A stretch of DNA of 64,000 nt from Rufibacter immobilis (GCF_003721565.1 NZ_RJJE01000017.1:1290636-1354635); one strand, 5' to 3'. Positions 17,892 through 26,615 are shown, counted from the stretch's first letter. Notes: generated from the sequence alone by a model not told the origin. Numbers and translations are program-made.

Positions 17892-19190
17892 ATGTCACTT
17901 ACCCATACCACCAGTCAAGAACTGTTTCAACGGGCCCAGCAATCCATTCCCGGAGGCGTTAACTCGCCGGTGCGGGCGTTTAGGGCAGTGGGCGGCCAGC
18001 CCCTGTTTATGACCTCGGCCAAAGGTGCCTATCTCTTTGATGAAGACGGAAATCAATACCTGGACTTAATCAATTCCTGGGGACCCATGATTCTGGGGCA
18101 CGCCCACGAAGTCATTGAGAAAGCCGTGCGTGATGCCTTGCCTGGCTCTCTATCTTTTGGAGCTCCCACCCGCCGTGAAGTAGAGATGGCCGAGCTCATC
18201 ATCAGCATGATTCAGGGGGTGGAGAAAGTACGCATGGTAAACTCCGGCACGGAGGCCACCATGAGCGCCATACGGGTAGCGCGGGGCTATACCGGCCGGG
18301 ACAAGATCATCAAGTTTGAAGGCTGCTACCACGGCCATGGCGATTCTTTTCTGATTGCCGCCGGAAGCGGTGCGGTGACCTTGGGCGTACCAGACAGCCC
18401 CGGGGTAACCAAAGGCGTGGCCAATGACACCCTTACCGCTCCGTACAATGATTTAGCGGCCATACAAACGCTTATAGAGGCCAACCCAGCCCAAATTGCG
18501 GCCATCATTCTGGAGCCGGTAGTGGGGAACATGGGCTTGGTTCCGCCCGCCCAGGGCTTCCTGCAAGGCCTCCGCGATCTCTGCACCAAAGAAGGAATCG
18601 TGCTCATCTTTGACGAGGTAATGACTGGTTTCCGTTTAGCCAGAGGCGGAGCGCAGGAGTTGTTCGGGGTAACGCCAGACATGACTACGTTGGGCAAGAT
18701 CATTGGCGGCGGCATGCCTGTGGGTGCCTACGGCGGAAAGCTGGAGATCATGAACGCCGTGGCCCCGGCCGGACCGGTGTATCAGGCAGGTACTCTCTCC
18801 GGTAACCCCATCGCCATGTCAGCGGGGATGGCGGCTCTCACGTACCTGAACGAGCATCCGGAAGTATACACGCAGCTCCAGCACATCACAGATAAACTGG
18901 TGAGCGGCACAAAGCAGAATATGCAGCAACTGGGGCTGAACTACACCATCAACCAGGTAGGCTCCATGTACAGCTTGTTCTTCACGGAGCAGCCGGTCAC
19001 TGATTTCGCCTCGGCGAAGACCTCAGACTTACAGTTGTTCGGGAAATATTTCCATGAGATGCTGCAGCGGGGCATTTACCTGGCGCCGTCGCAGTTTGAG
19101 ACCTTGTTCGTTTCCGCGGCCATCACCGAAGAATTAGCCGATCAGTACCTTGCCGCTAACCTGCAAGCCCTGAAAGCAATACAGGCTTAG
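17892..19190 (+). CDS. hemL: glutamate-1-semialdehyde 2,1-aminomutase
   Basis: PLP enzyme that isomerises glutamate-1-semialdehyde to 5-aminolevulinate in the C5 route to haem. The 432-aa length is standard. SIPGGVNSPVRAFRAVGG opens the family fold, GTEATMSAIRVAR binds the cofactor phosphate, and the Schiff-base lysine is near residue 267 in TTLGKIIGGGMPVGAYGG. The ATG at 17892 begins the conserved N-terminus; an upstream in-frame ATG adds 20 unrelated residues. A terminator follows at 19212. Confidence 0.95.
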   Translation: MSLTHTTSQELFQRAQQSIPGGVNSPVRAFRAVGGQPLFMTSAKGAYLFDEDGNQYLDLINSWGPMILGHAHEVIEKAVRDALPGSLSFGAPTRREVEMAELIISMIQGVEKVRMVNSGTEATMSAIRVARGYTGRDKIIKFEGCYHGHGDSFLIAAGSGAVTLGVPDSPGVTKGVANDTLTAPYNDLAAIQTLIEANPAQIAAIILEPVVGNMGLVPPAQGFLQGLRDLCTKEGIVLIFDEVMTGFRLARGGAQELFGVTPDMTTLGKIIGGGMPVGAYGGKLEIMNAVAPAGPVYQAGTLSGNPIAMSAGMAALTYLNEHPEVYTQLQHITDKLVSGTKQNMQQLGLNYTINQVGSMYSLFFTEQPVTDFASAKTSDLQLFGKYFHEMLQRGIYLAPSQFETLFVSAAITEELADQYLAANLQALKAIQA

Positions 19191-19211
19191 GAAGTACATT
19201 GGCATTGAATG

Positions 19212-19252
19212 AAGCAGCGGCACTTGGGCAGTCAGGTGCCGCTGTTGCTTTT
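19212..19252 (+). terminator. intrinsic terminator after hemL
   Basis: GCAGCGGCAC pairs with GTGCCGCTGT, followed by TGCTTTTAT. Confidence 0.75.
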
Positions 19253-19293
19253 ATAGAGGAATGAAGCCTTTCCAACGGTTACCTCCCCTCTTC

Positions 19294-19333
19294 GCGTTTA
19301 GGGCCTCTTTTTCCAAAAACAGCCCCTAAACGC
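19294..19333. repeat. palindromic element copy 12 (near-perfect)
   Basis: GCGTTTAGGGCCTCTTTTT is paired with AAAAACAGCCCCTAAACGC. It lies between the hemL terminator and the permease gene. Confidence 0.85.
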
Positions 19334-19418
19334 AAACCCAACTGTCATCCGCAATACCATTGTATTTACAGTTCTTTTCCTTTTTACGTACCTTTCTTAT
19401 TATCACCCTATCTCACCC

Positions 19419-20738
19419 ATGGCTTCCTATTTTGACCTGAAGAAGAACGGCACCACCCTGCAAACCGAGATCATTGCCGGCATCTCTTCGTTTCTGGCCA
19501 CGTCTTACATCATTGTTGTGAACCCCAGCATCCTGAGCCAGGCGGGCATGCCTTTTTCAGCGGTACTCACGGCTACGGTACTGGTCTGTTTCTTCAGCAG
19601 TTGCATGATGGGGCTGTACGCCAAGAACCCTATTCTGGTGGCGCCGGGTATGGGTTTGAACGCGTTCTTCACCTTCACGGCGGTTTTGGGTATGAAGGTG
19701 CCGTGGCCCGTGGCTTTGGGGGCGGTGTTCTGGTCCGGCATTGTGTTTCTGCTGCTATCGGCGTTTAACGTGCGCACGTACATTGTGCAGGCCATTCCCA
19801 GACCCCTGCGCTACGCCATTGCGGCGGGCATAGGGTTGTTCATCTCGCTCATCGGGTTTTCCAACGCCAAATTTGTGGTTTCTAATCCGGCTACCATCAT
19901 TGGCATGGGCGAATTAACCCCGGCGGTGCTCACCTTCATTGCCGGTTTATTGATCACGGCGGTACTGGTGACCAAACAGGTGAAAGGCGGAATTCTGCTG
20001 GGCATTCTGTTCACGACGCTGGCCGCCTACCCTATTGGCCGCTGGTGGGGATTGGAAGCTGCGGGCGGCGTTCCCGCCACGCTGATTAACTGGAACGGCA
20101 TTTTCTCGGCCCCAGACTTCAGCCTTTTCTTTCAGTTGGACCTGGTGAACTCGCTGCAATGGTCGGTGGTGCCGGTTATTTTTGCCTTCGTCTTCACCGA
20201 TATGTTTGACAGCCTCTCCACGTTAGTAGGCTTAGCCGAGGCCGCCAATCTGCTGGATGAGCGCGGCGAACCGCGCAACGTGAAGCGCTCCCTGATGGTA
20301 GATGCGTTCGCGACCACCATGGCCGGTTTGGTGGGTTCCAGTCCCGGCACGGCCTATATTGAATCGGCGGTGGGCATTGAGGCGGGCGGGCGTACCGGGC
20401 TCACGGCCGTAGTAGGCGGACTGCTGTTTCTGCCCTTCCTGTTTCTGGCGCCTTTGCTGTCTATGGTGCCGGCCATTGCCACCGCTCCCGCTGTGGTGCT
20501 GGTAGGCGTGTTCATGGTTAGACCGGTCATCAAAATCAATTGGCAGCAATTGGATGAGGCTATTCCGGCGTTTCTGGCCATGGTGCTCATTCCGTTCTCC
20601 TACTCCATCACGCAAGGCATTATCTGGGGCTTCCTTTCCTGGACGGCTCTTAAACTGATCATGGGCAAGAAAGAAGATGTTCCCCTTCCCCTGCTCATTG
20701 TGGATGTGTTCTGTGTGATCGCCCTTATTTTGGAATAG
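19419..20738 (+). CDS. NCS2-family purine permease (AzgA/PbuG-like)
   Basis: Inner-membrane proton symporter of 439 aa, probably for hypoxanthine, guanine or adenine. The start YFDLKKNGTTLQTEIIAGIS and the stretch NPILVAPGMGLNAFFTF are hallmarks of the AzgA branch of NCS2 carriers. VFTDMFDSLSTLVGLAEAA and GSSPGTAYIESAVGIEAGGR form the substrate-site helices. About 12-14 membrane segments are expected. Its closeness to guaA fits purine salvage, but it has its own upstream region (near-consensus TACCTTTC at 19389) and is not in the same operon. Confidence 0.9.
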   Translation: MASYFDLKKNGTTLQTEIIAGISSFLATSYIIVVNPSILSQAGMPFSAVLTATVLVCFFSSCMMGLYAKNPILVAPGMGLNAFFTFTAVLGMKVPWPVALGAVFWSGIVFLLLSAFNVRTYIVQAIPRPLRYAIAAGIGLFISLIGFSNAKFVVSNPATIIGMGELTPAVLTFIAGLLITAVLVTKQVKGGILLGILFTTLAAYPIGRWWGLEAAGGVPATLINWNGIFSAPDFSLFFQLDLVNSLQWSVVPVIFAFVFTDMFDSLSTLVGLAEAANLLDERGEPRNVKRSLMVDAFATTMAGLVGSSPGTAYIESAVGIEAGGRTGLTAVVGGLLFLPFLFLAPLLSMVPAIATAPAVVLVGVFMVRPVIKINWQQLDEAIPAFLAMVLIPFSYSITQGIIWGFLSWTALKLIMGKKEDVPLPLLIVDVFCVIALILE

Positions 20739-20784
20739 TTTGCGTTTAGGGGCCATTTTTGGAAAAAGAGCCCCTAAACGCAAA
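20739..20784. repeat. palindromic element copy 13 (extended)
   Basis: Arms GTTTAGGGGCCATTTTT and AAAAAGAGCCCCTAAAC, with flanking symmetry TTTGC/GCAAA. It begins at the permease stop codon. Confidence 0.85.
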
Positions 20785-20821
20785 TTCACTTTCTCATCTA
20801 TGTCAACCAGCCTAAACGCAT

Positions 20822-21226
20822 ATGTCACCCCAAGATCACACTGGTAAATTTCAGCTCACCATTACGGTCACTCCCTCTGATATTGATGCTTTGGGGCACG
20901 TGAACAATGTGGTGTACCTGCGGTGGGTGCAGGAGGTGTCTGCCGCGCACTGGGAACACGTGGCGCCCCAAGAAATGCAGGAAAAGTACCTGTGGGTAGT
21001 GCTCCGCCACGAGATAGATTTTCATAAACCCGCCATGCCCCAGGACACCGTTACTGGCTACACGTGGGTAGGCGAACACCAGGGCGCGAAGTTTGACCGC
21101 TACGTGAGCCTCTACCGCGCCGGCACCCAAGAGCTACTGGCCGCCGCCAAAACCACCTGGTGCCTGGTAGATGCCCAAACCCTTCGCCCCAGAAGGATTG
21201 AGCAGGAAATGCTGGCGTTGTTGTGA
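20822..21226 (+). CDS. acyl-CoA thioesterase, hotdog fold
   Basis: A 134-aa single-domain thioesterase of the 4-hydroxybenzoyl-CoA thioesterase/YbgC type. The active-site motif VTPSDIDALGHVNNVVYLRW (about residues 14-33) has the aspartate and the HVNN signature. It would hydrolyse an acyl-CoA or acyl-ACP in the cytoplasm; the natural acyl chain is not predictable. The ATG at 20822 follows palindromic copy 13 and a short arm-like remnant near 20810. No partner gene is adjacent. Confidence 0.85.
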   Translation: MSPQDHTGKFQLTITVTPSDIDALGHVNNVVYLRWVQEVSAAHWEHVAPQEMQEKYLWVVLRHEIDFHKPAMPQDTVTGYTWVGEHQGAKFDRYVSLYRAGTQELLAAAKTTWCLVDAQTLRPRRIEQEMLALL

Positions 21227-21389
21227 CGTAGCTGGGCATTGCGTGGGCCCCTGGCTTGCTTCAGGAACTCATTCCACTGCTAAAAACCATTTCCTGCTTG
21301 TTCCAGAGGTAATTTTCCCTATACTTGCTCTTGAAAGAAGAGCCAAAGAAACCTGTTTCCTTCCTGCTGCTTCCCCCGTCTATACAGGC

Positions 21390-21779
21390 ATGACCAGTCA
21401 ATTACCAGATAAGCATAAAGTTCTAGCCCGGTTCCTTAGCCTGGCCTTTCTGCTTGTATTGACGCTTTTCTCCTCCTGCTCTATCCGGAAGGCGGTGCAG
21501 GAAACCCTAGACGTAGCGGCAGTAAGTACCCTCAATGTGGCCAAAGCCACTGTTCAGTCAAGCGACCACTGCCCAGGTGCACCTGATCAGGCAACGGTCA
21601 GTAGCCTGAACCATCAACATGATCATCAACAAGCCCTTGTTCCCCCTTTCCTTAGCCTTCCAACCCGGCAGTTCCTTCGGCTGTCTGGCAAGAGGCCTAT
21701 TCTTGCTTCTTCAGACGGGCCATCGGCATCGTCTGTTCCTCTCTACCTTATGTATAAAAAACTGAAACTATTGGCGTAG
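21390..21779 (+). CDS. small lipoprotein, His-containing, unknown function
   Basis: The 129-aa frame from the ATG at 21390 begins with a basic segment and a hydrophobic helix ending in a lipobox-like LFSSC (Cys near residue 32). The middle holds HQHDHQQA, and the end VPLYLMYKKLKLLA is hydrophobic and basic. I do not recognise a family with certainty. The histidines and the ending recall small proteins near Bacteroidota metal or redox operons. It lies 56 bp upstream of the DoxD-DoxA gene on the same strand, so it probably belongs to that cassette. A longer in-frame extension upstream has no signal and overlaps the thioesterase gene. Confidence 0.55.
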   Translation: MTSQLPDKHKVLARFLSLAFLLVLTLFSSCSIRKAVQETLDVAAVSTLNVAKATVQSSDHCPGAPDQATVSSLNHQHDHQQALVPPFLSLPTRQFLRLSGKRPILASSDGPSASSVPLYLMYKKLKLLA

Positions 21780-21835
21780 CAGGTACTCCTCTATGAGGAC
21801 TTTTTGCGTCATTTTTTCACCTTTTTATACATAAC

Positions 21836-22873
21836 ATGCAGCATTTATCTTCTGGAATCAAAGATTCCCAGCCATACTATATGGCTGGGTTGTTCACCCT
21901 GTCGCTCCGTTTGGTGGTGGGCTGGACTTACTTCTCCGCCTTCTGGCGCAGACTGGTCTTAGAAAACAAATTAGACCCTGACACCGCAGGCTACATTGGC
22001 GAGAAGTTCAACCATTTCTTACCCAATGCCTTGGGCATCAAACCTATCATTGAATACCTGGTCACCCACCCGGAGGCGCTGTGGTGGGCAATGACCATTT
22101 TTACCATCACAGAGGCCATTGTGGGTTTATTTTTCCTGCTGGGACTGTTCACCCGATTCATGAGTATTGGCGTGTTCGGTCTGGCCATGGGAATACTACT
22201 GGGAGCGGGTTGGCTGGGGACTACCTGCCTGGACGAGTGGCAAATAGGCGTTTTGGGAATTGCGGCTGGCTTTACCATCTTTCTTTCCGGCAGCGGCAGG
22301 CACTCTTTGGACTATTGGCTATCTGCCACCGCAGAGCCATTTACGCGCCAGAAATGGTTTGCCTGGTTTGGCTCCGGTCCAATACCGCTGCCTCAAAACA
22401 GGTTGCATCACATTGGTTTTGCAGGAGCCGTTCTTATTCTGTTGCTCACTCTTTTCACCAATCAATATTTCCACGGGGGTATTTGGGGTACACTGCACAA
22501 CAAGTCGGTGAAGCCGAAGTTGGAGATTTCAGGTACTTCCATCAAGCAGGGGCAGCTCTCTTTTACTTTATCCAGAGTTGAGGGCGCAGATGTATATGGT
22601 TCCTTCCTGATTGGGATCTCCCTGAAAGACAAAGCGGGCAATGTTTTACTGGCGAAAGACGGAGAAGCATTAGCGGCACTATCCAAATCCTACATCCAAA
22701 ACCACTATGTTGCCAAAATAAAACCCGGGAAACATAGTCTGGAGATTCCGTTGGGAGCCAAAGCTGAACTCCTTTTCAGGGAGGAAGCATTACAAAACCT
22801 GCCAGCCGGAGAATACCTGCTCCAGCTGACGGACATAAGCGGGGCAACGTGGGAAGATACCATCATCTTATAA
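21836..22873 (+). CDS. DoxD-DoxA fusion (thiosulfate:quinone oxidoreductase-like)
   Basis: A 345-aa protein with two parts. Residues 1 to about 190 form a DoxX/DoxD-type membrane domain (SLRLVVGWTYFSAFWRRLV, TITEAIVGLFFLLGLFTRF, LDEWQIGVLGIAAGFTIFL). After another membrane segment, residues about 220-345 form a DoxA-like beta domain outside the membrane (ISGTSIKQGQLSFTLSRVEG through LLQLTDISGATWEDTI). In archaea DoxD and DoxA are separate subunits that oxidise thiosulfate and reduce quinone. A fused form is known from Bacteroidota. The downstream exported DsrE protein fits sulfur metabolism. Activity is inferred. Confidence 0.8.
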   Translation: MQHLSSGIKDSQPYYMAGLFTLSLRLVVGWTYFSAFWRRLVLENKLDPDTAGYIGEKFNHFLPNALGIKPIIEYLVTHPEALWWAMTIFTITEAIVGLFFLLGLFTRFMSIGVFGLAMGILLGAGWLGTTCLDEWQIGVLGIAAGFTIFLSGSGRHSLDYWLSATAEPFTRQKWFAWFGSGPIPLPQNRLHHIGFAGAVLILLLTLFTNQYFHGGIWGTLHNKSVKPKLEISGTSIKQGQLSFTLSRVEGADVYGSFLIGISLKDKAGNVLLAKDGEALAALSKSYIQNHYVAKIKPGKHSLEIPLGAKAELLFREEALQNLPAGEYLLQLTDISGATWEDTIIL

Positions 22874-22883
22874 GGCTATCAAC

Positions 22884-23324
22884 ATGAACAGTATTCTTAG
22901 ATCGGTCATTTTCATTGTCGTCGCCTTGTTTCCTGCTAAAACTATAACTGCCCAAACTATGGGAAATAATACGAAACAGCAAAAGGTAGTCTTCCAACTT
23001 TCTAACCATGACCCGCTTGTCCATAAAGCGATGGTGAAGCAACTGAACAACCTGCTCACTGCTTTTGAGAAAGGAAACATTCAAACGGAAGTGGTGGTAC
23101 ACGGCCCGGGCATTGAGCTGCTCCTTCAGGAATCTCCGCTCAAAAACAACCTGGAGTCACTCCACCGCAAAGGTGTTTTATTTCTAGTTTGCCAAAACAC
23201 ACTGCAGGAAAAAAAGATAGCACCTGATCGGTTGCTTCCTTTTAGCCAGATCATTCCGGCAGGCATTGCGCATGTGATTGTACGGCAAAGTGAGGGCTGG
23301 AGCTATATCAAAGTGGGCTTTTAG
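22884..23324 (+). CDS. exported DsrE-family protein
   Basis: A 146-aa protein with a signal peptide (MNSILRSVIFIVVALFPAKT, cleavage near AQT) and a DsrE/DsrF-like fold (KVVFQLSNHDPLVHKAMVKQ, then VVVHGPGIELLLQ and GVLFLVCQNTLQEK). DsrE proteins carry or transfer sulfur, and a conserved cysteine often binds it; here C near residue 110 in LVCQNT is the candidate. It begins 10 bp after the DoxD-DoxA gene, so they are co-transcribed, and a terminator follows at 23341. It probably handles sulfur species in the periplasm. Confidence 0.82.
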   Translation: MNSILRSVIFIVVALFPAKTITAQTMGNNTKQQKVVFQLSNHDPLVHKAMVKQLNNLLTAFEKGNIQTEVVVHGPGIELLLQESPLKNNLESLHRKGVLFLVCQNTLQEKKIAPDRLLPFSQIIPAGIAHVIVRQSEGWSYIKVGF

Positions 23325-23340
23325 AACACCCTTTTTAGAG

Positions 23341-23375
23341 AAGAGCAGGCGCAGCTTATTGCGCCTGCTCTTTTG
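23341..23375 (+). terminator. intrinsic terminator ending the DoxDA-DsrE operon
   Basis: AGAGCAGGCGCA pairs with TGCGCCTGCTCT, followed by TTTT. Confidence 0.85.
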
Positions 23376-23417
23376 TACCTCTCTAGTAATCAGAAAAGAT
23401 AAAAGGCATTATAGCTT

Positions 23418-23453
23418 GATTTAAGCCTTTTTTTGAAAAAAGAGCCGCTAAAC
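23418..23453 (+). repeat. palindromic element copy 14 (asymmetric)
   Basis: The right arm GAAAAAAGAGCCGCTAAAC is intact; the left arm is ATTTAAGCCTTTTTTT. It lies 43 bp after a terminator. Confidence 0.75.
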
Positions 23454-23610
23454 CTAAAGAATGCTACCAACACGGGTTTTGCGGGTTTGACAGCTACGGG
23501 AGTGCTAAACAGGCATTCACATCACGTAGATCAGACTATAAGGCAGGAATGGCAAAAGAATGCTAAAGAAGTGCTATATCTCGCTTCAGGAAAAATCATT
23601 ATTTTATGGT

Positions 23611-24600
23611 ATGACTAAACAAGCTGTCAAGATGACTCTTAAGAAAGCATTTGCTTCCCTCCTTCTCTGCGGTGCCAGTTTTTTGGCAGCTGGGCAAACG
23701 GTGAAAGAACACGGTGCCTTACGCGTGGAGGGAACCCAACTGAAAGACAAAGCGGGCAACCCGATGATGCTGCGGGGCATGAGCTTCGGGTGGCACAATT
23801 TCTGGCCGAGGTTCTACACGCCCCAGACGGTGAGCTGGCTCAAGAAAGACTGGAACGTAAATGTGGTGAGGGCGGCCATGGGTGTGGAACCCAACAACGG
23901 TTATCTTCAAAAGCCTGAGTGGTCTAAAGAGCGAATTAAAACGGTGGTAGAGGCGGCCATCAAAGAAGACCTGTACGTGATCATTGACTGGCACAGCCAC
24001 AACATCAACCTACCGGAGGCTAAAGCGTTTTTCCAGGAAATGGCCCAGACCTACGGTAAGCACCCGCACGTGATCTACGAGATCTTCAATGAACCCGATG
24101 AGGAAACCTGGCCGCAGGTAAGAGCCTATTCCCAGGAACTTATCTCCACCATAAGGGCCATAGACCCAGACAACCTCATTCTGGTGGGCACCCCGCACTG
24201 GGACCAGGATGTGCACCTGGCCGCCGATGATCCTATTAAGGGAGTTAGCAACATTATGTACACCCTGCATTTCTACGCTGCCACCCATAAACAGGAACTC
24301 CGCGACCGCGCCGATTACGCCCTGAAAAAAGGGCTTCCTATTTTTATCTCAGAATCGGCGGGCATGGAGGCTACGGGAGACGGACCGCTAAATGAAACCG
24401 AATGGCAGAAATGGATTGATTGGGCCGAGCAGCGGAAAATCAGTTGGGTCACCTGGTCGGTGTCAGACAAAGACGAAACCTGCTCCGTGCTACTTCCTTC
24501 GGCGGCGGCCACCGGAAACTGGAAAGACAGTGACCTGAAGCCATCTGGCCTTAAAACCAGGGCGCTCCTACGCAAGTATAACCGCCCCAACCGGAAATAA
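23611..24600 (+). CDS. secreted GH5 endoglucanase (cellulase)
   Basis: A glycoside hydrolase family 5 enzyme (likely subfamily 2) cutting beta-1,4-glucans. After a signal peptide (KMTLKKAFASLLLCGASFLA, cleavage near AAGQ) a single TIM-barrel follows. It holds LRGMSFGWHNF at the barrel start, the acid/base E161 in IYEIFNEPDEE and the nucleophile E248 in IFISESAG. The WSVSDKDETCS stretch lines the cleft. No carbohydrate-binding module or T9SS tail domain is present. ATGs at 23611 and 23632 are both possible; either gives the same mature protein. It is transcribed alone. Confidence 0.9.
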   Translation: MTKQAVKMTLKKAFASLLLCGASFLAAGQTVKEHGALRVEGTQLKDKAGNPMMLRGMSFGWHNFWPRFYTPQTVSWLKKDWNVNVVRAAMGVEPNNGYLQKPEWSKERIKTVVEAAIKEDLYVIIDWHSHNINLPEAKAFFQEMAQTYGKHPHVIYEIFNEPDEETWPQVRAYSQELISTIRAIDPDNLILVGTPHWDQDVHLAADDPIKGVSNIMYTLHFYAATHKQELRDRADYALKKGLPIFISESAGMEATGDGPLNETEWQKWIDWAEQRKISWVTWSVSDKDETCSVLLPSAAATGNWKDSDLKPSGLKTRALLRKYNRPNRK

Positions 24601-24621
24601 GCGCCCCCACTGGTGCGTATT

Positions 24622-24665
24622 AAACGCCCGCCGTTGCCCTATTTGGCAGCAGCGGGCGTTTTGGC
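24622..24665 (+). terminator. intrinsic terminator after the GH5 gene
   Basis: AAACGCCCGC pairs with GCGGGCGTTT, with more pairing toward the loop (GTTGCC with GGCAGC). It overlaps palindromic copy 15. Confidence 0.75.
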
Positions 24666-24695
24666 TTTGTTTTGGGAAAAAGATGCCAAAAACGC
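24656..24695. repeat. palindromic element copy 15 (diverged)
   Basis: GCGTTTTGGCTTTGTTTT is partly paired with AAAAAGATGCCAAAAACGC. The left end is shared with the terminator arm. Confidence 0.6.
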
Positions 24696-24769
24696 TTTCG
24701 CACAGGCGCATCGGTGGTAAGAAATAGATTTTACCCGTACCTTGCATCTTCAAAACAAGCACCAACCGC

Positions 24770-25306
24770 ATGATCCTCACCGACCGTCAGATTCTGGAAG
24801 AAATTGAGAAAGGCACTATTCTGATTGAGCCGTATGACCGCACCTGCCTGGGCACCAATTCCTATGACGTGCATCTGGGGAAATACCTGGCCATGTACAA
24901 AGACGAAGTGCTGGATGCCCGCCAACACAACCAGATTGAAGTCTTTGAGATACCTGAGGAAGGTTACGTGCTAGAGCCGGGCAAACTTTATTTAGGCGTG
25001 ACCGAGGAATACACGGAGACCCATGCCCACGTGCCGTTCCTGGAGGGGAAATCCAGCGTGGGACGCCTGGGAATAGACATTCATGCCACCGCCGGAAAGG
25101 GAGACGTAGGGTTCTGCAACCACTGGACGCTGGAGATCTCTGTAAGCCAGAAAGTGCGCGTGTACCACAACATGCCTATTGGCCAATTGATCTACTTTGT
25201 GGTGAACGGCGGCATTGAGAACTACTACAACCAGAAAAGCAACGCCAAATATAATCAGCGCTCAGTGTACCCGGTGGAGTCAATGATGTGGAAGAATAAA
25301 TTCTAA
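24770..25306 (+). CDS. dcd: dCTP deaminase
   Basis: Deaminates dCTP to dUTP, the main source of dUMP for thymidylate synthesis. The 178-aa trimeric dUTPase-fold protein begins MILTDRQILEEIEKG. It has GTNSYDVHLGKYL near residue 25, the nucleotide-binding FLEGKSSVGRLGIDIH near 90, and the catalytic glutamate in HWTLEISVS. No sign of the bifunctional DCD-DUT variant was looked for beyond these motifs. Transcribed alone, with a TACCTTG promoter-like sequence at 24738 that lacks one T of the consensus. Confidence 0.93.
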   Translation: MILTDRQILEEIEKGTILIEPYDRTCLGTNSYDVHLGKYLAMYKDEVLDARQHNQIEVFEIPEEGYVLEPGKLYLGVTEEYTETHAHVPFLEGKSSVGRLGIDIHATAGKGDVGFCNHWTLEISVSQKVRVYHNMPIGQLIYFVVNGGIENYYNQKSNAKYNQRSVYPVESMMWKNKF

Positions 25307-25540
25307 CGCTGGCGCTGTTACCCCTGTTTTTCAGTTCGATGCTCTCAATTTTGAAGAAATTTTAGAAGAGTTTTGCAATAGAGCAAGAACTTTATTCTCA
25401 GCGGGTTCAATATGGGATCTATGAGAAACAAATAGCTTCTTTCCACGTTCTTTTTTCAGATAGCCAACTTTTTCGCCTTCGGTTTTGTTCTAAAATAGAT
25501 GGCACGGGAATTGTGTAGAAACCTCAAAACTGAAAGAACC
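25307..25540. other. intergenic, possible gene remnant
   Basis: Plus-strand frame 25325-25420 reads AVTPVFQFDALNFEEILEEF and ends in IWDL and a stop, with no start codon. It looks like the tail of a lost gene, but I cannot name it. Confidence 0.25.
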
Positions 25541-26020
25541 ATGAAAAGATTTGCGTATACCTTAGTACTTGTTCTGTTTGTAAGTATTGCCTCTTTTGCG
25601 CAAAGCGGCACCACCGCAGAGCAACGTGCCAAGAACCTATCTGATAAAATGATCAGGGAACTGCAGTTGAATAACTACCAGTCTCGGAAGCTGCGGGAAA
25701 TCAACCTCAAAAACGCCAAGAAGATGGTGGAGTTTGAGGAGATGCACGCCAACAATCCTAAAGAGCTGGAAAAATGTATCAACGGGGTTTGTAAAGAGCG
25801 CGACGTTGAGCTGGAAAACCTGCTGAGCACAGCCCAATACTCACAGTATTACGGCTCCCGTAAAAGCTTCAACACCTATGACCGCGAGTACGCCGTTCTC
25901 CTCCAGAAACAGAACGGTAAGGTAGCCAAAACGCTAGTGGCACAAGACAAAGCCGATGCCAAGCGCACGTTCTCCCAGCCAGAGACAGCCGTCATCAAAG
26001 AGGCATCACCTAGAAACTAA
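25541..26020 (+). CDS. small exported protein, helical (Spy-like size)
   Basis: A 159-aa protein with signal peptide MKRFAYTLVLVLFVSIASFA (cleavage after AQ) and an all-helical, charged mature part (MIRELQLNNYQSRKLREINL, KNAKKMVEFEEMHANNP). Two cysteines in KCINGVCKERD could form a disulfide. The size and pattern recall Spy/CpxP-type periplasmic chaperone or sensor proteins, but the LTxxQ motifs of that family are not clear, so the function is open. The ATG at 25541 gives the clean signal peptide; the 14 extra upstream codons do not. Confidence 0.7.
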   Translation: MKRFAYTLVLVLFVSIASFAQSGTTAEQRAKNLSDKMIRELQLNNYQSRKLREINLKNAKKMVEFEEMHANNPKELEKCINGVCKERDVELENLLSTAQYSQYYGSRKSFNTYDREYAVLLQKQNGKVAKTLVAQDKADAKRTFSQPETAVIKEASPRN

Positions 26021-26030
26021 TGATATTACT

Positions 26031-26073
26031 AACAACAGAAAAGCCGCTCTACAAAGGGCGGCTTTTCTGTTGT
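26031..26073. terminator. bidirectional terminator before gldC
   Basis: ACAACAGAAAAGCCGC pairs with GCGGCTTTTCTGTTGT, between convergent genes. Confidence 0.85.
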
Positions 26074-26091
26074 ATAAGGCAATGGAACTAC

Positions 26092-26442
26092 TTACAGCGG
26101 GCTCTGGGCGTTACGCTTCTGTTGCTCCTCCACGTGCTGAATGAGTTCCTGGCAAAGGCTTCTCATCTTCTCTGCCATCATTTTATCGCTGGTGGCGGTT
26201 TCAATGCTCTGCGCCATGGCCCCAATGGTATCAATGGTGAAGTATTTCATCTCATCTACGGGCATGTCCTTGGTCCAGAGATCAATCTTCATGGTACCAG
26301 AGTCATTGCGGTCCCAGAGGGAAATATTGATGGCTTTAGCGAAGTGAATGTCTTTGCCCGCATCGGTGGCGGTCCAGCTAATGGCCTCCGGAACGTGCTG
26401 ATCATCTAAGGCAATGCTGAAGTGTATTTCTGATTTTTTCAT
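26092..26442 (-). CDS. gldC: gliding motility protein GldC
   Basis: A 116-aa cytoplasmic protein of the GldC family, found with gliding/type IX secretion systems in Bacteroidota. The start MKKSEIHFSIALDDQHVPE and the middle LWTKDMPVDEMKYFTIDTIG are diagnostic. GldC supports gliding in Flavobacterium but its molecular role is not settled. An earlier in-frame ATG at 26460 adds six residues; the conserved MKKSEI start was preferred. A TACCTTTG promoter lies at 26484-26491. No other gld genes are nearby, though a T9SS plug gene is at 49056. Confidence 0.9.
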   Translation of the reverse strand: MKKSEIHFSIALDDQHVPEAISWTATDAGKDIHFAKAINISLWDRNDSGTMKIDLWTKDMPVDEMKYFTIDTIGAMAQSIETATSDKMMAEKMRSLCQELIQHVEEQQKRNAQSPL

Positions 26443-26483
26443 CTGTTTCATTGATTTCACGCCAAGCGTGTGCGTTCAAACCA

Positions 26484-26491
26484 CAAAGGTA
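26484..26491 (-). promoter_or_regulatory. Bacteroidota -7 element for gldC
   Basis: TACCTTTG on the minus strand; the transcript would start near 26478 with a leader of about 36 nt. Confidence 0.65.
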
Positions 26492-26615
26492 AAACGTTTT
26501 TCAGTAATGCAAGCAGATTCACCGGTTCCTTCCTTTATACTTCACTTAGTCTGGTAGGGAGCCTTCAACAACTCTCTTATTTAAGGACTCTAAAAAGATA
26601 AATTCTCTCTTCGTT

